Below are positions 1 to 6,720 of a DNA stretch of 19,875 nucleotides, one piece after another. The stretch is from Flavobacteriales bacterium (GTDB lineage: Bacteria > Bacteroidota > Bacteroidia > Flavobacteriales_D > Crocinitomicaceae). How positions within the stretch are numbered: the stretch's first letter is position 1; each line of letters begins with the position of its first letter. The position numbers and the translations under genes were made by a program. The notes under the pieces are model-generated. The model was not told where the DNA came from. It saw only the letters and a list, made by a program, of their open reading frames with translations, and did no database searches. The stretch covers positions 1 through 19,875 of the forward strand of contig JABJEE010000303.1 of the NCBI GenBank assembly GCA_018665005.1, written 5' to 3'.

Positions 1-625
1 CAAATGTACATTCGACAACCCAATCATTCAAGGTTAAAACTTCTCCATTAAGGGCATCTACTTGAATACTCCACCAGTGTTTTTGAGATTTTTCATAAAT
101 ACTCAATTCCCATGCAAGATGAATTGGAAATGTATCGGAATTTGTTGGAACAAAAACCAACTCAACCGGAATATTTTCTATAGAAGCATCTCCTTTGTCA
201 AAAAGAAATAAGTTTCCTTTCTGTTCAATAATCTTATGATTTGAGCTGCTCGAAACGCCTACCTTCCTTAAAGCAAAGTTTATGGCGTCTTTTGCAGAAA
301 TAGCAAATTGACTTGTCTTGATCTTATTTTGAATATCGGTAATAAGCTGCACCTTAGAATAAATGACTTCGTTATTTTTAATGACAAAAACACCTCCGGA
401 ATTCAAAATCTCAATACCATCAAATGTTTGATTCACATATATATGATCAGCTTCAACCTGACTTGAATAGCTTTCATCTGTGATCAGTAAATCCTTAAAA
501 TTTTGTTTTCGAATCGATTCATTATCGATTTGATTAGACAGATAGTGTTGAATGATTTCAAGGTTTTTCTGACCATGTATTGAACAGAAAATAAGAAAGA
601 ATAAAAAGAATAGTAAGCCTTTCAT
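1..625 (-). CDS. M36 fungalysin-type secreted metalloprotease, N-terminal part (partial)
   Basis: The frame opens with ATG at 623-625 and stays open for 208 codons to the window edge, so the C-terminal side is missing. Residues 1-19 form a signal peptide (MKGLLFFLFFLIFCSIHGQ). The following ~190 residues look like the FTP (fungalysin/thermolysin propeptide) region. Its end is characteristic: a W-E-L-S-I-Y stretch, then H-W-W-S-I-Q-V-D-A, N-G-E-V and N-D-W-V-V, the segment that precedes the M36 peptidase domain in Bacteroidota. The family makes exported zinc endopeptidases whose propeptide acts as an intramolecular inhibitor and chaperone. The HEXXH catalytic part and any T9SS sorting domain would lie beyond position 1 and cannot be checked. 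No clear -7 box was found upstream. The family call rests on remembered motifs, not a search. Confidence 0.75.
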   Translation of the reverse strand, partial: MKGLLFFLFFLIFCSIHGQKNLEIIQHYLSNQIDNESIRKQNFKDLLITDESYSSQVEADHIYVNQTFDGIEILNSGGVFVIKNNEVIYSKVQLITDIQNKIKTSQFAISAKDAINFALRKVGVSSSSNHKIIEQKGNLFLFDKGDASIENIPVELVFVPTNSDTFPIHLAWELSIYEKSQKHWWSIQVDALNGEVLTLNDWVVECTF

Positions 626-897
626 AGTTGTTTGGTTTGGTTTTAGAAATATGAAGTTTCGGATGAGCAATTAAATGCTTGGTTTTCCCAATAAAAAAAT
701 CATGAAATACACGTCTTCTATTCAATCTAAGCGCGACCACAGGAAATGGATTTACAGATACTTTTGTATCGAATAACATGATCATAGTTTTGGTTAGCAT
801 ATATATAACAACATCAAAGTGCTGAAGGTTGCCTCAATTTGGAGTTATTTTATAATCAACCCCATTCAAAAATGAGACCTTATATTATTGCTATAGC

Positions 898-2460
898 TTA
901 TGGCTTGATTAGCTTCAGAACATGACCATCGACATCGAGAAAATATAGGTTGCTTTCCAATTCTGAAACATCAATAAATTGTTCTGATCCAAACAATATT
1001 TTAGATTCAATAACACCACCATCTAATCCTTTTAATACATAAGGACACGGATAAGATTGGATTCCTTTAATGGAAAGTAAAGAAGTGCCTGGGTTGGGGT
1101 ATATAGATAATTCTTGTAAAGACACTGACTCAATACCTGCATAGGGCTCACAATCCACAGCTGTTGTAAGGTAATTGTATCGTTCCTGAATAAAAGATTT
1201 CAATCCTTCAATAGAACCACCAGGCCCCGGCCCACCGCCACCTCCAGATAAATCAGTTTCAATATTGGTATCAAAATCAGCATTAGAGAACATTTTGTTG
1301 TTGTCCGCATATACATCATTTTTAATAAGTTCTTTTAAGTCATCGATCATTGGGTTTAAATAATCCGGATTAAAAATAGTACTTATCAACAGGCATACTT
1401 CAGATGTGTACTGAGACTTCAATGCCTGACTTGCGAAAACCCTTTCCAGTAATGGTCGATTTGAAGCAAAATAATAAATATCCAAATTTGATGGATTTAA
1501 TGGACCCATAAAACCGTAGCTTCCAAATGCCTCATTGCCGTCCCATTTAATCCATTGCCATTTATCCATTCCCAAATTGTGATATAAATAGTAGTTTCTT
1601 GCTGATTGTGTGTAGCTGTCCAAATTGCCAAATAGATTATCCAAGGCAGCAGAGCTCAAGAATGGACCAAGATCAATATGGGATGCAAGATTCGTTTCAA
1701 ATTCTGAATCATTGGTGTTGTTAATAAAGTCTATGAACTCTATGAGATCCGTCCAGTCATTTGCATTTTCATTGGACTTTAACTCATAAGATGATTCATA
1801 AGCACTTTGTGCGCTACCCAAATATTCTAAACTCGCCTCGCCATCTCCTCCGGAAAAATTAGAGCCCGCTTTAAACAGATTACCGCCATCATCAAGCATC
1901 CTCCAATCTAAGAATTGATCATCCAATTGCTCGACCAAAGTGTAAAAACCCCATGGTTCGCCATTATAGGTAACTGTGGTAAAATTGGTTCTTGGGGCTG
2001 GGACTCCATGAATTCTACAAACATCAAAGAATAATTTCTCTCTCATAAAAGTGGGGTCTTTAAATCCATTACTGAAATTCAATTTTTTAATACCATCGTA
2101 ATTCTGCCCTGAAATAAATTTGTTAAAATCTATTTTGAATGATTTTTTATCTCCTGGATGACCGTAGCTAGAATTCCCTTTCAGACGAACCCCTACGCTA
2201 TCAAAAGTATAAGTACCTGTAACATCCGTGAGGGTCAAGTTAGCCGGTATATAAATGGATCCATTTACATCCATGTTGGTGTAATTATCCTCAAGTTGAG
2301 ACCAAAAATCACTTTGGGGGAAATCAAGATCTATATTAACCACCTGATCAATGGAGAATAAATTTGCTCCTTCTATTTGTGCTGATAGATTATTGGAATA
2401 AAATAATGTAGTTAGTAAAATAAATAATAGTTTGTGAAAATTGGTTTTTATCTGAATCAT
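898..2460 (-). CDS. Secreted CotH-kinase-fold protein with T9SS sorting domain
   Basis: The protein has 520 residues. A signal peptide covers about residues 1-28 and ends LSAQ. The CotH domain follows at about 80-400: a V-R-L-K-G-N-S-S motif, K-K-S-F-K-I-D-F, an M-R-E-K-L segment, and F-Y-T-L-V-E-Q. It then has N-x-D at D281 and W-D-G-N-E-A-F-G with D307, which by analogy with CotH kinases are the catalytic and metal-binding aspartates. A glycine/proline-rich loop lies near residue 415. The last ~70 residues start at an S-I-Y-P-N-P motif and form a T9SS type A sorting domain, so the product is probably exported across the outer membrane and anchored or released. CotH of Bacillus is an atypical protein kinase of the spore coat; the role in Bacteroidota is not settled and the substrate is unknown. 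The start at 2460 is favoured because it gives a complete signal peptide. The gene is divergent from the arylsulfotransferase-like gene across about 110 nt. Confidence 0.85.
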   Translation of the reverse strand: MIQIKTNFHKLLFILLTTLFYSNNLSAQIEGANLFSIDQVVNIDLDFPQSDFWSQLEDNYTNMDVNGSIYIPANLTLTDVTGTYTFDSVGVRLKGNSSYGHPGDKKSFKIDFNKFISGQNYDGIKKLNFSNGFKDPTFMREKLFFDVCRIHGVPAPRTNFTTVTYNGEPWGFYTLVEQLDDQFLDWRMLDDGGNLFKAGSNFSGGDGEASLEYLGSAQSAYESSYELKSNENANDWTDLIEFIDFINNTNDSEFETNLASHIDLGPFLSSAALDNLFGNLDSYTQSARNYYLYHNLGMDKWQWIKWDGNEAFGSYGFMGPLNPSNLDIYYFASNRPLLERVFASQALKSQYTSEVCLLISTIFNPDYLNPMIDDLKELIKNDVYADNNKMFSNADFDTNIETDLSGGGGGPGPGGSIEGLKSFIQERYNYLTTAVDCEPYAGIESVSLQELSIYPNPGTSLLSIKGIQSYPCPYVLKGLDGGVIESKILFGSEQFIDVSELESNLYFLDVDGHVLKLIKP

Positions 2461-2569
2461 CGGTAGTCAAGTTTTTCTTTAATAGACGTTTAATTTACGA
2501 ATTACCTTCACTCAATATACACATTACACTATTTTATCTTAATTTTAGAAATAGATTAATAGATTTAAT

Positions 2570-3961
2570 TTGAATTCGATTTCTAACAAGTTTGTGTTTA
2601 CATTATTTTGCTTGTTCTCTTTGTTTGGATTCGCACAACCGAATTACAATGTAAATATATTTAACAACCCTTATCCAGGTAATTTATTTTTTCATGTTGG
2701 AGGCCCACCAAGTAAACCTGTTAATATTGTAGATTCTACAGGTGCATTAATTTACAGTGAAGACTTTGGACTTAAAGGCTGGGGTTGGTAGGTAAATGAA
2801 AATAACAAAATCACATTTTTCGATAGACAATCCAAAGGCTGGTTTGTTATGGATTCTCTCCAAAACATTGTGGATAGTGTCTATTGTCAAAACGGATATA
2901 TTGCGGACAACCATGATTTTTTAGCTTTAAATTCTGGGAACTATGTCCTTTTCGCTTATGACATAAGACCTTATGCCACGGACACCATTGTTCCAAATGG
3001 AAGCCAGGATCAAAACATTCAGGGATTGACTATTCAGGAATTAGACAACGACCATAATGTATTATTCGAATGGTCAAGCTTCGATCATTTTTATCTTTCG
3101 AATTATCCAGGAATTTTAAACTCCCTTGGCAACAATACTTTTGACTTCCTGCACTGTAATGCCATTGAAATTGACGAGGATGGAAATTTTCTCATCTCAA
3201 ATAGAACCCTTTCTGAAATAACAAAAATCAACAGAATAACTGGTGAAATAATTTGGCGCTTTGGCGGAGAACAAAGTGATTTTATTTTCACTAACGATTA
3301 CCCGTTTTCCAAGCAGCATTGTATCAAAAGCTTGGATAGTAACAGGTACTTATTGTACGATAATGGGAATTTAAGTGACCTATATACTGGTGGAATTCAA
3401 CGCTCAAGAGCTGTAGAATATAAACTAAATCTTACTGACTTTACAGCAACCAAGTTGTGGGAATATGTTCATCCAGATAGCTTATTTACTCCATCCATTG
3501 GAAGTGTACAACGTCTAGAAAATGGAAATACCTTAATTAATTTCGGGAACAATCAGCTTATAAATAGAGGCAGTGTTATCACTGAAGTCAATACAAACAA
3601 TGAAATTGTTTTTGAACTTGAGCTTGAAAATGGTCAAAACGTGTATTGTGCAAATAAAGCAAACTGGAATTTTGACAATGGAACCCTAGATCTCAATGAA
3701 ATGGCTGGACCAATTAATGCCGGAAAACCAATCATTTATCCAAATCCATCTCATTCAATATTTCATATAAATATTGAAGCACTTAAAGATGTTAAAGTCA
3801 ATATTCAAATACTCAGTTCAAATGGGCGAGTTATGTATGATTTCGATTACAATCATACAAAACACATAGAGGTTCAGCATCATTTTTCTCCGGGAAGTTA
3901 TATCGTAAAATGCACTAATGACTTAGGGACTTCATACACCAACTTCGTAGTTATTCCTTAA
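2570..3961 (+). pseudogene. Arylsulfotransferase-like T9SS protein, interrupted by an in-frame TAG
   Basis: One reading frame runs from a TTG at 2570 to TAA at 3959-3961 (about 462 residues), broken only by TAG at 2789-2791; both halves are in the same frame. The first half has a signal peptide (residues 1-23, ending G-F-A-Q) and the start of a beta-propeller-like fold. The second has the arylsulfotransferase (ASST)-family features H-D-F-L-A-L, a T-K-I-N-R-I-T-G-E-I-I-W-R-F-G-G stretch and K-Q-H-C-I. It ends in a T9SS type A sorting domain that begins I-I-Y-P-N-P. ASST-family proteins transfer sulfate between phenolic compounds, but distant members have unproven activity. No ATG exists in frame between the upstream TAG (2552-2554) and the signal peptide, so initiation would need TTG or ATT. 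An unaffected reading frame across ~370 codons after the stop points to recent inactivation, or to readthrough or sequencing error. Its TAA overlaps that of the facing ctlX-like gene. Confidence 0.75.
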
Positions 3962-4890
3962 GAGTTATACGGTAAAAATATTTCCGCCATCATACAGCGC
4001 GCACTTCCACCACCACAAGCTTCTATTGTATTTATATCGTTATGAAGAATCGGGTTAAATGATTGAATTCTCTCAATCTGTGGTTCGCTGAGGCTATTGT
4101 AGGCAGAAGATGACATAACCAAATAGGCTTCATTACCCTGAATCTGTAGCATGTTTCCTGCAAACCTGCCTTTTTGTTCTTCTGTGATTTCTATGACTTC
4201 CTTTCCTGACTTCAAAATGGTTTGTTCCAACATTTTTCGTTCGTTTTTGTCATCGATTGTATCCAAACACACTATGACATATTCATCCGCTACACACATC
4301 ATTACATTTGTATGATAAATCGGCAATCTCTCTCCATTATGGGTTTGATTTGCTGTAAATGCAACGAGCTCATAATCGAATTCAGAACAGAATTGTTGAG
4401 CGATACCCTCATCCGTTCTAATAGAAAGTGCTGCATAACATATTTTATTCTGACGGTCTAAAATCATACTTCCTGTTCCTTCTAAGAACAAATCTTCGGC
4501 TTCATAAACTGAAAAATCAACAATTGAAGAAATATTAAATCCACGGTCTTTTAATTTATCTAATATGTCTGGACGCCTCTCACTTCTTCTATTTTCAGCA
4601 CACATAGGATATAATGCAACTCTGCCATCTTGATGAAACGAAACCCAATTATTAGGAAAAATGGAATCTGGAGTATCTGGACTTATTGAATCCTGAACAA
4701 CATGAACATGCACGCCATTTTGTTCGAGCTTAGTAACAAACCCATTAAATTCTTTTAATGCTTTCATTTGAACCTCCTCAGCAGAAAAGGTATCCAAATG
4801 CTTTTGATAATAATTGTTTTCGGCTGTCTCTTCATTGTATCGAAAAGCAACGGGTTCAATCATGAGAATGTGAGAAGTCAATTGTTTCAT
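3958..4890 (-). CDS. ctlX: CtlX-like citrulline hydrolase, arginine deiminase-related
   Basis: From ATG at 4888-4890 the product has 310 residues. An in-frame ATG 27 nt upstream is possible, but 4890 gives a 4-nt ATGA overlap with the stop of the preceding gene and leads straight into the conserved N-terminus. The sequence matches the CtlX/DDAH-like branch of the guanidino-group-modifying superfamily: F-P-N-N-W-V-S-F-H near the N-terminus, L-E-G-T-G-S in the middle, Y-H-T-N-V-M-M with H193, and G-G-G-S-A-R-C-M-M-A-E with the likely nucleophile C299. CtlX-type enzymes are annotated as hydrolysing citrulline to ornithine, CO2 and ammonia. It is the second gene of a coupled pair with another enzyme of the same superfamily, which suggests that the two act in sequence. 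The family call is firm; the substrate is inferred from family annotation. Its stop shares the TTAA at 3958-3961 with the facing gene. Confidence 0.8.
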   Translation of the reverse strand: MKQLTSHILMIEPVAFRYNEETAENNYYQKHLDTFSAEEVQMKALKEFNGFVTKLEQNGVHVHVVQDSISPDTPDSIFPNNWVSFHQDGRVALYPMCAENRRSERRPDILDKLKDRGFNISSIVDFSVYEAEDLFLEGTGSMILDRQNKICYAALSIRTDEGIAQQFCSEFDYELVAFTANQTHNGERLPIYHTNVMMCVADEYVIVCLDTIDDKNERKMLEQTILKSGKEVIEITEEQKGRFAGNMLQIQGNEAYLVMSSSAYNSLSEPQIERIQSFNPILHNDINTIEACGGGSARCMMAEIFLPYNS

Positions 4891-5798
4891 ATTCGTTTTA
4901 ATGGCATTGTTGAACATCTAAATAATCCGCCCATCTTAGAGACCTCAGCATAAGAGACTTCTTCAACAGTGTAACCCCTTGCCCTCAAGCGATCGTTTAA
5001 GGAAACAAATTCTGGTTGTGAAACAATAATGTTTTCCGAAATTGAAAAAATATTTGAATTCATATTATACATTTCATTTCCATCAATCAAGATAATCTCA
5101 TGGGGATCAAACATGTCCTTCAGAGCATCAACATCCTTATTGTCTTTAAAACCTTCGGGACAAATAATCGCTCCATTTCGACCTACTGGTTGAAAACAAC
5201 AATCTAAGTGCAAAGCACTATTCATTGGATCTTCATCGGATTTCTTTAATTCGTAGTTGATTATTTTTTTATTCGGAAAGTGTTTTCTGATAAAATCAAC
5301 ACCTTCTATGTTTGTTCTAGCCACCTTATATTGGTTAAAATCTTCTTCTTTAGAATATCCAATAAATACATAGTCATCTTTCAAGATAACATCTCCTCCC
5401 TCTATTCGTGCCGAATCAGGCATTTTTAATATCTGATTCTGACTTATATCTCCAAATATACTTTGAACAGCTTCAAGCTCGCGTGAACGATCTTCAATGA
5501 TGTTAGGAATCAAAAGTTTATCCTCAATAACAAAAGCGATATCTCTCGCATAAATCTGATTGAGGTCTAAGATATTACCTGGACGAAGTACTTCAACACT
5601 GTGTTTTTTCAAAACTTCACAAAAGTGCTCCATTTCACCGATCAAATCTTCCTCTACAGGATAGTTTCCATTCCGCACACTTTCAAGCGATTTAGGGTCA
5701 TAGCAATCACTTGCCAACGGTGTCCCTCCAAAATCATTTGCGATACCTAATATTACTGTTTTCAGTAATCCAACTTCATTATCAATATGGAGATTCAT
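4887..5798 (-). CDS. Arginine deiminase/amidinotransferase superfamily enzyme
   Basis: The product has 303 residues and no signal peptide, so it should be cytosolic. All the expected catalytic landmarks of the superfamily are present in order: A-R-D with D86, E133-G-G-D136, H197-L-D199, and the C-terminal nucleophile C295 in the motif R-C-S-T-M-P-L-K-R. The H-L-D and C-S-T-x-P-L patterns resemble arginine deiminases and glycine amidinotransferases more than the CtlX branch. Likely reactions are arginine to citrulline plus ammonia, or amidino transfer; the sequence does not decide between them. The stop TGA overlaps the ATG of the downstream ctlX-like gene (ATGA, 4887-4890), so the two are translationally coupled. 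A weak promoter candidate lies upstream on the minus strand: a one-mismatch -7 box at 5829-5836 and a TTTG at 5853-5856, with a short 16-nt spacer. Confidence 0.8.
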   Translation of the reverse strand: MNLHIDNEVGLLKTVILGIANDFGGTPLASDCYDPKSLESVRNGNYPVEEDLIGEMEHFCEVLKKHSVEVLRPGNILDLNQIYARDIAFVIEDKLLIPNIIEDRSRELEAVQSIFGDISQNQILKMPDSARIEGGDVILKDDYVFIGYSKEEDFNQYKVARTNIEGVDFIRKHFPNKKIINYELKKSDEDPMNSALHLDCCFQPVGRNGAIICPEGFKDNKDVDALKDMFDPHEIILIDGNEMYNMNSNIFSISENIIVSQPEFVSLNDRLRARGYTVEEVSYAEVSKMGGLFRCSTMPLKRI

Positions 5799-5926
5799 CT
5801 CTTTTTCGAGTTATACTTTTTATAGAAACGAAACTACTAAAAATCCTTAAAACAAAAACGATTCGAAGTATGCTTGCCATCGAATAATTTCAAATTGATA
5901 AAAATCACTGAAATTTACGGTTACTT

Positions 5927-5934
5927 TATTTTTG
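5927..5934 (+). promoter_or_regulatory. Candidate Bacteroidota -7 box for the secreted-protein gene
   Basis: TATTTTTG fits TANNTTTG exactly and ends 17 nt before the ATG at 5952. No TTG sits at the usual distance upstream, so the -33 element is missing or degenerate. Its position supports the 5952 start over the upstream TTG. Confidence 0.4.
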
Positions 5935-5951
5935 ATGATTACTTTCATGGT

Positions 5952-6611
5952 ATGATACAAAAACACTTTTTGGTATTCCTTTTGTTGAGTTTGTTCTGTC
6001 AAAATACGATTGGTCAAAAAACCAATTCGTTCTCCGGAGAGCTTATTTATAAAATAACCAAAGTCGACGCAAGTATGAATCCGCTATCATCAGATGATGA
6101 AAACAGTGAAAACAAGGTGATCATATACGCCAAAGATTCTCTTTTAAAAATTGTCAATTTTGATTCGCAAAATGGATATCAAGAATGTTTAAAACACATG
6201 ACTCGGGGGAAATCAATTCTCTTATTAGAAATTGATGATAAAGGATTTGCTATACGAATGAATAACGAACAAAGCATGAACAATGACAGTCTTTATTCAT
6301 TCAAAAGGAAATGTGGCATAAAAAAAATTGGAGGATTGAAAAGTAAAAAAACGATAATGAATCATCCGTTGCTAGCGAATGAATTAATTTGTTTCTACTC
6401 AAAAAACATCCCATCAAGGTACCTCAATAACTTTTCAGGTCTTTCAGGTATTCCAACTCTATATTATATCGTCAATGATGATGGCCTCTACAGATACATC
6501 TTAGAATCTCACCGATCGTACGACCCTCCACTCTCAATGTTTATGATTCCTGAAGATTATGAAATTGTAACGATGGACGAATTTATCGATAAAGTAAATT
6601 CAGATAACTAG
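5952..6611 (+). CDS. Secreted protein of unknown function, possibly GLPGLI/DUF4412-like
   Basis: The chosen start is ATG at 5952, giving 219 residues. The frame extends 26 codons upstream to a TTG, but that segment is not signal-like and would contain the -7 box at 5927-5934. From 5952 a good signal peptide follows (about residues 1-22, ending N-T-I-G-Q), so the product should be periplasmic or outer-membrane associated. The mature part starts with F-S-G-E-L-I-Y-K-I and has F-S-G-L-S-G-I-P-T-L-Y-Y about two-thirds along, reminiscent of small Bacteroidota exported proteins of the GLPGLI or DUF4412 type. No catalytic motif or lipobox was seen. It precedes ftsK by 109 nt on the same strand; co-transcription is possible, but I see no functional link. 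No function is assigned. Confidence 0.65.
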   Translation: MIQKHFLVFLLLSLFCQNTIGQKTNSFSGELIYKITKVDASMNPLSSDDENSENKVIIYAKDSLLKIVNFDSQNGYQECLKHMTRGKSILLLEIDDKGFAIRMNNEQSMNNDSLYSFKRKCGIKKIGGLKSKKTIMNHPLLANELICFYSKNIPSRYLNNFSGLSGIPTLYYIVNDDGLYRYILESHRSYDPPLSMFMIPEDYEIVTMDEFIDKVNSDN

Positions 6612-6720
6612 TCAATTTTACAGACTCAATTTATAACTAACAGAGCAGTGTTTAAAGATGGTTTGGCGATCTCCAAATACTTCCTATCTTAAACTTATAT
6701 TCGTAAGATATTCAAGCTGA

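Noticed and set aside
757..770. Small hairpin GATAC-TTTT-GTATC containing a TACTTTTG -7-like box on the plus strand
   Set aside because: The stem is only 5 bp with no U tract, and no plus-strand gene follows, so neither a terminator nor a functional promoter is supported.
558..800. Minus-strand 80-codon frame overlapping the start of the M36 protease gene
   Set aside because: It overlaps the protease signal peptide in another frame and shows no signal peptide or recognisable motif; its neighbour's annotation is strongly supported. The rest of 626-897 shows no convincing gene, RNA or promoter.
5874..5951. Upstream extension of the secreted-protein gene from a TTG
   Set aside because: It would put 26 non-signal residues ahead of a clear signal peptide and place the -7 box inside the gene; ATG at 5952 is better supported.
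6662..6677. Inverted repeat TTTGG/CCAAA in the gap before ftsK
   Set aside because: A 5-bp stem with a 6-nt loop in A/T-rich DNA is expected by chance and has no associated signal.
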